64,000 bases of DNA from Rhipidocladum racemiflorum (Eukaryota > Streptophyta > Magnoliopsida > Poales > Poaceae): contig CM070590.1 in NCBI GenBank assembly GCA_036346355.1, positions 46,781,749-46,845,748 of the forward strand, written 5' to 3'. Shown here one piece after another: positions 22,707 to 33,611 of this stretch (position 1 is the first letter of the stretch; every line of letters begins with the position of its first letter). The notes below the pieces were generated by a model. It saw only the letters and a list, made by a program, of their open reading frames with translations. It did no database searches and was not told where the DNA came from. The position numbers and the translations under genes are program-made.

Positions 22707-23898
22707 AATTTTATGAATTTTTAGGAATTTGAATCGGCGAAATCGGATTTAAGCGTTTAGAGTTTAAATAATCAATTAAATAATATTACAGAGAAAAAAT
22801 TTGGTCTAAAAATTAAATAAAATTTACCATTAGGTAGATCTCAATTTTATACAAATTTAGAAATTTGAATCACTCAAATCGGAGTTAAATTGCAAAAGTT
22901 ATAAGCGTTTGAAGTTTGAATCCAAATTTGAAATCAATAAACCGAATTAAATAAATAATTTCTTTTTCGGAAAAAGATTTATTGCGTCAGCATGACACGT
23001 GTCAGCATCTCATTGGTGCTTGCGGACCTGCTGACGTCAGCACCGGCCGAATCCCCTGATGACGTCAGCATGCCATGTGGCGCCACCCGGGTGCTGCCAC
23101 GTGTCCTGGTCTACGGACATGGTCTACGCGCACCGCCCGGTCCACGGTGGCCCTGGTCCACCGGACTGGTGTCAGCGGCAGTGGGCGCACGCCTGTCGAT
23201 GACTCCATGTCTCGGCTCAGCGGGCGAGCGGTTCGGCTCCCGTACACGTGGCTAGATCTCGGCCGTTGATTTGAAATTCAACGGCCCAGATTGGATCTGG
23301 CTTAATGCAATAGAAAACTACTCGGCTGACCTGGACCGTTCGATCTTGATCGGACGGTCAAGATTTAATCTAACGCTATAACGTGGGTTAACGCTAGCCG
23401 TACGATCTAGATCTAACGGCTGAGACCTATCCTAGTACGGTGCGGTCATGGGCCACGTGGCACGATCGAGAGCCGTTGGATCTAGATCTGACGGCTGAGA
23501 TTAGATCTAAAACCGTAACACGTGGGCTTACCTGCGGTGACGTGGATGAATCCTGGCCGCTGAATCTTGATCGGACGATTGGCCAAGCTCGGAGGCGGCG
23601 ATGGCTTCACGGCGGAGCTGCGGCTGCCGGCGCTGAGGACGGTGACCACTCGAACGGCACGTAGGGCGTGCTCCGGCGAGGTAAGTGGTACTCCCGAACA
23701 CGCCTCAATGCCAGGAGTCCGGATCTGGGGTCAGCCGCGACGGAGAACGGCGGACGGCGGCGGGGCGAGGCAAGAACCGTGGCGGAGAGAGAGGCGACTA
23801 CGACGAGCAATCGCGGCGGCTATGCGGCGGCTAGGGCTGCGGGAGGTGGGGCTAACGGCACGGATGGCAAAGGCGATCCTCGGGCATGCATCCGGGCA

Positions 23899-23906
23899 TT
23901 AAAATA
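23899..23906 (-). promoter_or_regulatory. TATA-like box, element D LTR
   Basis: TATTTTAA in sense, about 635 bases into the LTR, matching the offset of the TATTTAAA box in C and F. Confidence 0.45.
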
Positions 23907-24538
23907 CCGGCCTGAACGTCGAGATCCCCGCGAAAATCGCGGCGAAGCCGGTACGGGCGGCGGAGTCCATCCCGGACACGGTGAGGTGACGTGGACGCAC
24001 GCGAGCCATCCACGTGGCGCGATCGAGGGCCCAGATCGCACGGGCGCGATCGGGACCGCACGGGAAACGGGCTCGGGTGACGTGGCGCGCGCACAACCGT
24101 TGGATCGTGATCCAACGGTCGCGAACCTAGGGTTCGGCTGGACCGGGTCCGGCTCGGACACGGCGCGGGTTGGGTTCGGGTCGGACTCGGACTCGAGTCC
24201 GACTCGGGCTCGATCGCATGAACAGTAAAACCAACTCAATTTTTCTAGCGATTAAATAATCAATTAATTCGTAGAAAATTCAAATAAATCCAGAAAAATA
24301 GAAAAATACTCAGAAAAATCCCAGAAAAATTATAGAAAATACTTTGGAACATTTTGGACTCAAATAAAATATTTCCATAAAAATTTTATTTGCAAAATTA
24401 TGTCCTTTAGTTATTTCAAAAGGGAATAAATTCAAATAAAATCCAAATAAACCCAAATAAATTCCAGAAAATTCCAAAAATTTACCAAAGTGCCAAATCT
24501 TATTTACATTCATGAAAAGCAAAAATTGGGGTGTTACA

Positions 24539-24553
24539 AACCTCCCCCCTTAA
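24539..24553 (-). other. Polypurine tract of element D right copy
   Basis: AACCTCCCCCCTTAA on the plus strand, a purine run (TTAAGGGGGGAGGTT) in sense, next to the LTR start. Confidence 0.8.
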
Positions 24554-24573
24554 CAGAATCTCATCCCCGAGAT

Positions 24574-27500
24574 TCAGGGCTTACTAAAGAATAGGTTCGG
24601 GAACTCTTTCTTCAAATCCTCCTCGCGTTCCCAGGTTGCTTCGCTCTCCGCATGGTTGCTCCACTGAACTCTGCAGAAATGGGTTGACTTGTTTCTCGTC
24701 TCTTGATCCATGGTGTCCAAAATCTTGACGGGGTGTTCCTTGTAAGTCATATCCTCTTGTAGCTCGATTGACTCTAGCGGTGTCTGTTCATCAGGTACTC
24801 GGAGACACTTTTTCAGCTGGGACACGTGGAACACGTCATGTACTCCTGCTAGTGATTGCGGTAACTCCAGCTGGTACGCAACTTCCCCTCTGCGACTGAG
24901 AACCTTGAATGGTCCAACATACCGTGGCGCGAGTTTTCCTTTGGCATGGAATCTCCTGACTCCCTTGAGTGGGGTAACCCTAAGGTACACGAAATCTTCT
25001 GGTTCAAAGCTCAAGTCTCGGCGACGGTTATCGGCGTAGCTTTTCTGTCTTGATTGTGCTATCTTCAGCCTTTCCCGGATCATGGCAATCTGCTCTTCAG
25101 CTTCTTGAAGAATGTCCGGCCCAAAGACACGGCGCTCCCCTGTCTCATTCCAGTTCAACGGTGTTCGACAGGGTCGACCGTATAGTGCCTCAAATGGTGA
25201 CATCTGCAAACTGGCCTGGTAGCTATTGTTGTAGCTGAACTCAGCATACGACATACTTTTATCCCAAGAGGTAGCATAAACTAATGCACAAGCTCTTAAC
25301 ATGTCCTCTAGAATCTGGTTAACTCTCTCGGTCTGTCCATCCGTCTGAGGGTGATAAGCTGTACTAAAATTCAAACGGGTCCCCATGGCTTCATGCAGCT
25401 TGTTCCAGAATCTCTAGGTAAACTGGGTACCTCTGTCCGATACGATCTTCTTCGGCACTCCATGCAAACAGACGATCCTGGTCATGTACAATTCTGCTAA
25501 CTTATCTCCCGAGTAAGTGGTCTTTACCGTGATAAAATGGGCGACTTTAGTCAAGCGATCCACTATAACCCATATGGAGTCATATGCACCCTGAGTTTTC
25601 GGCAAGCCGGTAATGAAGTCCATTCCGATTTCTTCCCACTTCCACTCGGGTATCTTTAATGGCTGCAGCAATCCTGCTGGTCTCTGATGCATTGCTTTAA
25701 CTCTCTGGCATATGTCGCACAGTGCGACATGCTCGGCAACTTCACGCTTCATGCTCGGCCACCAGAATCTTTCCTTCAAATCCTGATACATCTTAGCACT
25801 TCCAGGGTGAATTGAATACTTGGAGTCATGGGCCTCCTCTAGTATCAACTGTTTCAGCTCCTTCTTGTCTGGCACACAAATTCGATCCTCCATCCACAAC
25901 GTGCCTCGCTCATCCAGCTTGAAGTCTTTTGCCTTGCCTTCATCCATTTTGGACTTAATTCTGCGGATCTTGTCATCATCCTTTTGTCCTTCTCGGATCT
26001 GATCCTCCAGGGTAGGTTTCACTTCTAATGCGGCCAAGAATCCTTCTGGGGCCACTTCAATCTGCATCTTCTGGAAATCCTTGCATAGTTCTTCCTAACT
26101 CACGGCTATCAACATGTTCACGGTATGGCTTTTCCGACTCAGAGCATCGGCCACCACATTAGCCTTCCCTGGATGGTAATGGATTCCAACATTATAATCC
26201 TTGATCAGTTCCAACCATCTCCTCTGCCTCATGTTCAAGACCGATTGGGTGAATATGTACTTAAGACTCTTCCGTATACACTTCACATCTGTTCCCAATC
26301 GAATAATGACGCCACAACTTCAAAGCATGCACTATGGCAGCTAACTCTAGGTCATGCGTCGGATAATTCTCTTCATGCGGCCTCAGCTGCCTTGATGCAT
26401 ATGCGACGACCTTCCCGTTCTGCATCAGCACACATCCAAGTCCTTGTCGCGACGCATCACAATAAATATCAAAGCTTTGATTGACGTCTGGTAGAACTAA
26501 CACTAGTGCTGATGTCAATCGCTTCTTCAACTCTTGGAAACCTTTCTCGCACTCCGGCTTCCATGTAAACTTCTTCTCCTTTTTCAACAATTGCGTAAGA
26601 GGTCTCGCAATCGTCAAAAAGCCTTCAATGAAGTGGCGGTAGTAACCTGCCATCCCAAGAAAACTACGGATCTGGGTCACGGTCTTCGGCTGTTCCCAAT
26701 GTAACACAGCTTCTACCTTGCTTGGATCTACCGCAACTCCTTCTGCGATCATTACATGTCCAAGGAATTCTACCTTGTCTTTCCAAAAATCGCACTTGCT
26801 GAACTTGGCGAAGAGTTGTTGTTCCCTCAGCTTCTCCAAAACTCGCCTCAGGTGTTATGCATGTTCTTCCTTTGTCTTGGAGTAGATGAGAATGTCATCT
26901 ATGAACACAACGACAAACTTATCCAAGTACTCCATGAAAACCTTGTTCATCATATTCATGAAGTAAGCTGGCGCATTTGTTAGACCGAAGGACATGACAG
27001 TAAACTCGTAATGTCCATATCTTGACGAGAATGCGGTCTTCGAAATATCTTCCGATCGGATCTTCAGCTGGTGGTATCCCGATCTCAGATCAATCTTGGA
27101 GGAAACTCCGGCTTCTCTTAGCTGGTCAAACAGGTCATCGATCCTGGGTAGCAGGTACTTATTCTTCACGGTGACTTCATTGAGTGCACGGTAGTCAATG
27201 CACATCCTGAAACTCCCATCCTTCTTCTTGACGAACAGAACTGGCGCTCCCCATGGCGATGAACTCGGTCTGATGAATCCTTTCTCCATCAGCTCTTCAA
27301 GCTGTTTCTTCATCTCCACCAATTCTTTAGTGGACATCCGGTACGGTCTCTTTGCTATCGGCGCTGTACCAGGTACAAGCTCTATCACAAACTCTATGTC
27401 TCTGTCGGGCGGCATCCCAGGTAGGTCTTCAGGAAAAACATCTAGATACTCACTCACCACTGAGACATCCTCTATGCTGATCGCCTTGGCGCTGTTAACC

Positions 27501-29068
27501 ATCAACTGTCCATCTCTAACGGCAGTCTCTTGAAATTCCACTTTTCTTCCACACGGGCTTTCAACTGATATGACTCTTCATCCACAGTCTAGCACGGCCT
27601 TGTGTTTGGACAACCAGTCCATTCCCAAAATAACATCTAGAGTCTGGGTTCCCAATATAATCAAGTTCGCTAAGAACTCTACCCCATCTATTAGTATTCT
27701 CACCCCAGAACATCCTACTTGAGATCGGAGTTCTAACCCAGGGGTTTGAACTATAAGCATGCACTTAAGATCCACAATCTCCAAATCATTCTTAGAAATA
27801 AAATCTCGAGAAACAAACGAATGCGAAGCTCTAGAGTCAAACAAAACCATTGCAGGTAGTGAGTTGACTAGTATCTTACCCAGTATGACGTCTGTGGCAT
27901 TCTGGAGTGCATCTGCAGTCACGTGATTGACTCTGCCTCTCACCACGGTCTGGGGTGCGGCTCCTGGCTGTGCTGCCCCACGGTTTGCTCCTGGTGCAGG
28001 TGTCCTAGCCGGTGTGGATCCCAAGTTGAAGCGAACTGGGGTCACTCCTGCTATCTTCTTAGGGCAACTGTTGGAGAAATGCCCTGGCTCATTGCATGTA
28101 TAGCAACGCCTCACTGTGCCCTTTTGGTTGCTTGCAGCGGCGTTCCTGGCTGGGGCTAGAGTCTAGAAATTCTGATTAATAGGACTCGGTGCTGGCGACG
28201 GTATCCTCGCTGCACTCTGCGGTTGGAATTTGAAAAACTGATTCGGTGCCACCCACAGACAATGCTGCGCTCCCTGACGTGACCCTTGCTGCTGCATTCT
28301 GTGCTTCCTGTTCTCATCCAACTCCTTGCGCTTGTCCTCAAGAATAAGCGCCTTGTTCACAAGCTCCTGGAAATCTGGAAAGGTGTGGGTGATCAGTCCC
28401 ACCTGCAGTCCCGAGTTGAGTCCCTTCATAAAGCGAGATTGTCTGGCTTTATCTGTCGCTACGTCTTCGGGCGCGTAGCGTGCAAGCTGTGTGAACTTGT
28501 TCAGATATTCTGACACCGGTTGGTTACTTTGCTTCAACGCCCTGAACTCCTCCTTCTTAAGGTCCATTATCCCTTCAGGCACGTGATACTGACGAAATGC
28601 GGCTGTAAACTCCTCCCAAGTGATATCCTGTGGATTCTCCCGCGTGGCACAGAAGTTCTCCCACCATTCAGCGGCGGTCCCTTCCAATTGATGAGAGGCG
28701 TAAAGCACCTTCTCATTTCCCATGCACTTGGCAATGTGTAACTTCCTTTCAATCGACCTTAGCCAATCATCCGCCTCCAGTGGATTGGCATTCCCAGAGA
28801 ATGTGGGCGGATGAGTCCTCATGAACTCTGACAACTTTGCTCCCTGTCGTTGTCCCTGATTTGCTTGGTTAGCGGCGGCCTGAGCAGTGACCTGCTGCAT
28901 CTGCTGCATCATAGCATGCATCAACTGAGTCTCAGCGGCAAGAAAAGCTCCAAAGTTCTACATGTCGACTGGCGGTGCTGGTTGGGGTGCAGGTGCTCCA
29001 TCATTAGGGTTCCCAGCTGGGCGAGAACCACTCTCATTGCCTCCAAGGTTTCCGCGGGTGTTCACCAT
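24574..29068 (-). pseudogene. Element D, right copy: gag-pol polyprotein, nearly intact frame
   Basis: One frame from ATG 29068 through gag, zinc knuckle CYTCNEPGHFSNSC (near 28105), protease (27578-28114), reverse transcriptase (26855-27541, [10 protein letters not shown]), into RNase H at 26300. A 5-base deletion near 26272 then shifts frame, and the rest is again single-frame: integrase (25414-26067, [20 protein letters not shown]) and chromodomain to 24574. Stops at about 28947, 28167 and 27586 are CAG to TAG or CGA to TGA. The protease active site reads FDSRASHSF, so the catalytic Gly is Arg. Other stops lie near 26855, 26094 and 25413. Confidence 0.93.
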
Positions 29069-29330
29069 CTGTTGATTACCCCAAGGTTTAAAGACAAGAG
29101 GGAAGCAAGCATAGACAAGTAGTAGAGTAACTTATGCAGGGAGGTGTAACTCAGAATCCAACTTTATTAATTATACCATATTAATATCTTGGTACGGTTG
29201 CTTACAATGCCTAAGGGCCTTGCAACACATACTGCACACTCAGCAAGCAATGATAATCCAACGCCTCTAAGGGTGACTCTTTATTCTATAACGCGACTCC
29301 ACGAAGGAGTCCTAACTACAAGACCTGGGC

Positions 29331-29974
29331 TCACTCGTCAAGAAAACCTCCTCGGCCTGGGTGCGGATGCGGTGGCATCGGCGCGAAACGATCACCATGC
29401 CCTGCAACTGTGGTAGTCGAAGAAGCGGTGTCCTCATCGAGATCTGACTCCTCCGGGTCTGGCTCATGTAGCTCGAGTACTGGCTCTGGTCCCGGTCCGT
29501 ACAATGCCATCTCCAACTCATCAATTCTTCGCAGAAGGTGAGACACATGCTCTTGAACCTCCCGCCATCGATTCCTCTCTATCGTGACATCCTCGCGAGC
29601 CTTCTGTAGCTCCCGGTTCGTATCATCGAGCATATCCTCCTAAGCGATGACAAGTCGTGCCAGCTGTGTGACTGTGGCATTCTCATCCTGAATCAGCTTC
29701 GGGTCAAGAAGGTTGTTGTTGTGTGGATGATAGCGGTACACCGCGCCCTCCAGCTCGCTAGCGTAGATGCGGGTGATGTGTCGCATTGCTCGTCGTGATA
29801 CCTCCTGAATTCCCATCTGCATTGTCGACCTCCTGGCGGTGCAGTATATCGGACGGTTGCCCTTACCCTTCTTCCTAGCATGTACCGTGATCTTCACATC
29901 ACAAGCCTTAATCAGTCCCGCTTGTCTGATGACGTTCACCTGGTATTGCGGCTTCTCAAAACCTTCAAGGAACA
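29331..29974 (-). pseudogene. Element D, right copy: ORF0, N-terminus removed by element E
   Basis: Same gene as 20096-20806. The TGA is at 29331 and the frame is open to 29633. A CAG-to-TAG stop lies near 29641, then the frame stays open to the junction with element E at 29974, inside the KPQYQV stretch. Roughly the first 20 codons are missing. Confidence 0.75.
29970..29974. repeat. Presumed left target site copy of element E (GAACA)
   Basis: Last five bases of D before the E LTR end. The right partner is absent because the other end of E is deleted, so a duplication cannot be shown. Confidence 0.35.
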
Positions 29975-30420
29975 TGTCGTGGGGGCTCCTGTCCTGGTAC
30001 AGTGATACTCCATTACTGTTGCGCGGGCCTGGATAATCACGCAACCAGTAACGTAACGATCACGGCATCACGACAGACTCAGATTGAAACCACTTGGTCA
30101 GCACGATACTCGGCTAATGAGGTCACATGCCATCCAATTGGTTCCAATTTGAGCTTCCCGCAACCAAGTGATAACCACTAGTCCCTGGATCAGTAGGCTA
30201 GTGTCACATGTTGAAGCAGGTAGAGTCTCATCCAAGCGAACGCAATTTAAGGGCAGAGGTAATATATTACAGCGATAGATAATAATATTACAACTTGTTT
30301 CTGTTTACAAAATGCCGATTGGCTTAAAGTAAACATAAGAGAAAAACATTAGAGAAACAAAAGTAAAGCGGCCACGGTGTGCCTCCATTCCCACAGGCAA
30401 CCGGCGAGCAGCTAACTCCG

Positions 30421-30491
30421 CTAGCCGTCAAACGCACCACCCGCGTCTGGGTCACTGAACTCCTGGTCACCTTCTTCCTCACCTGCGCCTT
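30421..30491 (-). CDS. LTR small gene, exon 2 (element E 3' LTR)
   Basis: 71 nt after GCGAAGCAG, ending TAG (30421-30423). In the phase of exon 1 it reads an acidic peptide (GAGEEEGDQEF, SDPDAGGAFDG) then stop. The 5' LTR copy (52677-52747) has the same length and end, with one conservative replacement (Ser to Gly) and one silent change seen. It corresponds in position to the 59-nt exon of F and D. Confidence 0.55.
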
Positions 30492-31988
30492 CTGCTTCGC
30501 ACGCAAATTTTCAGAGCAAACGGTGAGTACACGTATGTACTCGCAAGACTTTATTGTTTGCAAGTATAATAATAATGCAGGCTAGTGAATGAAGATGGTT
30601 GCTATTCTAGTTCAGTTTTGCATGAAGCTGAAGTTATTTGTAATAGACTAATAGATTGGAATCTTGCCTGATTTATAAAGCATTTAGTAAATGAGAGTAA
30701 AGCAATACATAATGTAATTGTACATTTCATTCAACACCCAAATTCCTCCAACATAAGCAACACCACCATCACATGGCATCAGGAATCATTTCTTTCAACA
30801 TAACCATCATACCATCACAAGGCATCAAGTATCACCACCAGCTTGATCAAATCACCAGTCCAACCGATCTCTGAGTTCAACGACTCAACATTTGCATGAT
30901 ACAGCCCAACATTTAAAAGATCTACTGATTTCAAATCGTTTTCAGAAATCAAAACCAAATTCTATACTTGACAGTAAATACCCAAGATGCTCGTGACCGT
31001 GAGCACGGCTAATCGATTAGTTTGATCAATCTCTACAGAGAATGCACACTTTACCCACACGACACGCTCTAGCAATCATGTCATCCATGTCACGCGATAC
31101 ATACCGTATCCGTTTTGCTAGATAGTGACGAAACTTTTCCAATTATCGGCATTTAGCCTTGCGTCAGCCCCGGTGATGTGCGCTCTTTGCTTTGGGTGGG
31201 GGCTCCACACACCCACACAGAGTACCCCCGGGCCAGGCGAGAGTACCCCCCAATTAAGGTGTTTGGGTAACTTAAACTCCAAACCTGAGTCACCCACACG
31301 GATCCAACGATGGCTAACGTCCCATCGTGCCTTTTACACTCAGCAAAGCATCCACCGTTGTTTCACGAAAGTCTCCAACACCTGCGCGAGGTGAGGGAGT
31401 ATTCTAAGCAACACCAGCACGTCGGTATTGCCCAACTACTTCGACCTACCACGGCATAAGATCAAATTCCAACTCCTGTACTTGGTTTAGGCTATCCCAT
31501 ACTAGCACATGTGGTTGTACGAAAGGACATAGTTAAAAACGTCAAGTTTAGTCCTTAGGATTGCATAGACGAGACCTCCCATCATCCGTCCGGCATAAAT
31601 CACTGTACACCTTTTCCTTTTTCATCTTTTACCAACATAGCCTTTATTTTTCCAAAATCATCATTTCCGAAATCCTAATAACATATCAAAAATTTTGATT
31701 GACTGAGTACACTGATCATTATTCAATCGGTCTAAAGCTGGGCTAAGCGTTTGCAACTATTAGACTTATATTCCCTGGCGACACTTATTATAGCGCCTAT
31801 CCTTGAACTAGGGTTACTCAAGGATTTTAGGGCAACAACGAGATTGAGATAAGCCATCCAACCATTAGGGTAACTACCTATTCCCACCATTTAAATATTT
31901 GTAGTAATCATATGCATGCGTAATAGTTTTGCGAAACATCAATTACTTTTGCAATTATAGGAGCAATATGTTCAAAGAGGGTGCTTGC

Positions 31989-32292
31989 CTGCTTGCTCTG
32001 GGTTTTGCGTGTCCTCTAGGTCGAAGTACGGATCCTCGCCTACTGCTCCCGAGGCGTCAACGTGTAAACGAAAGCGCGACAAAAGAAATAACGAGGAAAC
32101 GATTAAGATCCAACGAGAGCAAGGCAAAAAGCTCAAAGAAGCGGACAACAACCAATAAGCGAACACGAGAGAGAAAAACTTAACGAAAACCAAAACTTGA
32201 ACTGGAGACCGGCAATACTGGCATACAAATCCCGGTAGTGCCGCTCTACAGTCGGCAGTACCGGCCACAAGGGTCGGTAGTACCGGAGGCAA
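31989..32292 (-). CDS. LTR small gene, exon 1 (element E 3' LTR)
   Basis: 304 nt from ATG (32290-32292) to AG before GCAAGC. The N-terminal third comes from the GGTAGTACCGG repeat region and may not be original. Then a strongly hydrophobic region (VFVKFFSLVFAYWLL, WILIVSSLFLL) and an acidic region (RLHVDASGAVGEDPYFDLEDT, QNPEQA). The layout and phase (one base left over) equal F and D. The predicted spliced product would be 124 residues. The intron, 1,497 bp, starts like that of F (GCAAG, then CTTTGA, CAT, TTG, TCCTAT). Confidence 0.55.
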
Positions 32293-32400
32293 CGAACCTA
32301 AAAGAGGACCTCTCTGGAAAATAACTACCGGCGTTGCAGGAGCGGTAGTGCCGGCCTAAACCCGGTAGTACCGGCCACAAGGGTCGGTAGTGCCAGCTGG
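32206..32400. repeat. GGTAGTACCGG repeat cluster, element E 3' LTR
   Basis: At least six copies of CGG(T/C)AGT(A/G)CCGG in 195 bases, many of them nearly self-complementary, separated by CACAAGGGT and similar linkers. A smaller cluster lies at 33253-33300, and the same cluster recurs in the 5' LTR at 54463-54690 with more copies. Confidence 0.75.
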
Positions 32401-33577
32401 CGATGCAGTCTCACCACTATGGTAGTGCCACAGTCGATCGAATTTTCGAGAAAAGGATTTTCGCACAAGCGACTTCGAATCGCGATTGCATGGATGGGTT
32501 CTCGGAGATGGCAAGGACCCATTTATGCAAACCACTCAAGGTTCCGACCACGTTTGGCCTAAATTCTAATCCGAGAAACTCTAGAGTTCTAATTCATGCT
32601 AAATTCCGACTTTCACCCCGAATTGAATTCAAACTCGATTCTTTCCGTGAAACTCGGACTTTAACGACGTCGAATATATTCTAGTGTCCTTTTCCTAGCT
32701 TTTGGAACTAGGGTTCCAAGGTTTACTTCCACAAGCTACGAAAATGACATTTAACCAAATATATCCGATAAAACGTACTTAGGGTTTCTGATCTTAGATT
32801 TCCCACTAAAAAGAACTCTAGCACCTAACCTAGGTTTAGAAACTCAGCTAACTAGAGGCTGATCATTACAACTAGGCTTCCTAGGGTTCCAACTAGGACA
32901 ACAAGGAGTAAAGGAAACATGAACTAGAGGAGAGAACTCAGATCGCAGCAGAGTTGACTAGAACTCGATCCACTTACCACAGATTGCTGCTAGGGTTTGA
33001 GAACGGCGATCTCCTCCGTGGCTTGCTTCTCCTCGAGCTCAAGAACACCAGAGAGAGAGTTTTAGAGAGAGGAACAGCTTGAGAGAGAGGGAGAGAGCTC
33101 CATGGGAGAGAGAGCTAGAGAGGGAGAGCTAGAGGGTGAGGGTGAGAGGGTGGGAGAGTGATACGGCTGGGGGAGGAGGCTTAGATAGGAAGACACTAGA
33201 AGTGCTGAGGTGGCTGGGCAACGGGCAGCAGAGAGGGCTCTGCCCCCTGCCCGGTCGCCTCGGCCGGCAGTACCGGCCAGGGCCGGCGGTACTGCCGCCC
33301 AGGGCAGAAAAACCCAAAAACCCCCAAAAAAACTCCGAAACTCACGAATCCTTCCCGGAAACTTTTAGGATAGACTCTAGGATAGATAAGGAAGGCTTGG
33401 AAACTACGGTTGCTCGGAAGTCCTAACCGCAACACGAAATAAGATTTTGGAGCAAAAACTAAAACGAAACAGATCAAGCAAACAAATCCAAGCACAAATA
33501 ACTCCAAATTAAATTCCAAATAACTCTCAAAGGGTAATTAGCATTTAAAAAGGCAAGTACAAACTCAGGATGTTACA

Positions 33578-33592
33578 GCTCTACCCCCTTAC
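33578..33592 (-). other. Polypurine tract of element E
   Basis: GCTCTACCCCCTTAC on the plus strand, GTAAGGGGGTAGAGC in sense, adjoining the LTR start. Confidence 0.75.
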
Positions 33593-33611
33593 AATAATCT
33601 CGTCCTCGAGA

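Larger units (their letters stand above)
21021..24538 (-). mobile_element. Element D LTR (shared by both internal copies)
   Basis: 3,518 bp from TATCGGGACCCG (first base pair of TGTC altered) to GGGGTGTTACA. In sense: a TATA-like box at 23899-23906, at least five CCGTTGGATC-type inverted repeats (24097-24118, 23472-23494, about 23395-23420, 23336-23357, 23263-23284), G-boxes near 22995 and 23098, small-gene exon 1 (22532-22706), AG|GCAAGT donor, exon 2 (21308-21366). The part at 22740-24240 is clearly diverged from C and F, so D is a related subfamily. The GC-rich frames at 23440-24240 show no consistent coding signal. Confidence 0.93.
18916..29974 (-). mobile_element. Element D: tandem remnant, internal-LTR-internal, minus strand
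   Basis: Reading right to left in sense: a partial ORF0 and a complete gag-pol (24574-29974), one LTR (21021-24538), then a second primer site, ORF0 and gag (18916-21020) that are near-identical to the right-hand copy. One LTR shared by two internal regions is the product expected from recombination between LTRs of tandem or sister copies. The left end breaks inside gag against element B at TGGGGCT. The right end breaks inside ORF0 where element E begins. Confidence 0.88.
29975..33577 (-). mobile_element. Element E 3' LTR
   Basis: 3,603 bp, TGTCGTGGGGG to GGATGTTACA. In sense: a weak TATA-like CTATCTAAG near 33183, a purine/pyrimidine GA-rich tract (33040-33160), clusters of a GGTAGTACCGG repeat (33253-33300 and 32206-32400), small-gene exon 1 (31989-32292), donor AG|GCAAGC, a GAGTAC hairpin (30525-30542) and exon 2 (30421-30491). 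By eye a dozen or so differences from the 5' LTR in the first 450 bases. No AATAAA was found near the sense end. Confidence 0.93.

Noticed and set aside
23440..24240. 186-residue plus-strand and 139-residue minus-strand frames in the D LTR
   Set aside because: Both strands open over the same GC-rich DNA, low-complexity Arg/Gly/Pro content, and no counterpart in C or F.
30324..30585. 79-residue minus-strand and 68-residue plus-strand frames repeated at 52580-52841
   Set aside because: They occur in both E LTRs simply as repeats. In sense the acidic exon-2 frame is the better-supported reading of this DNA.
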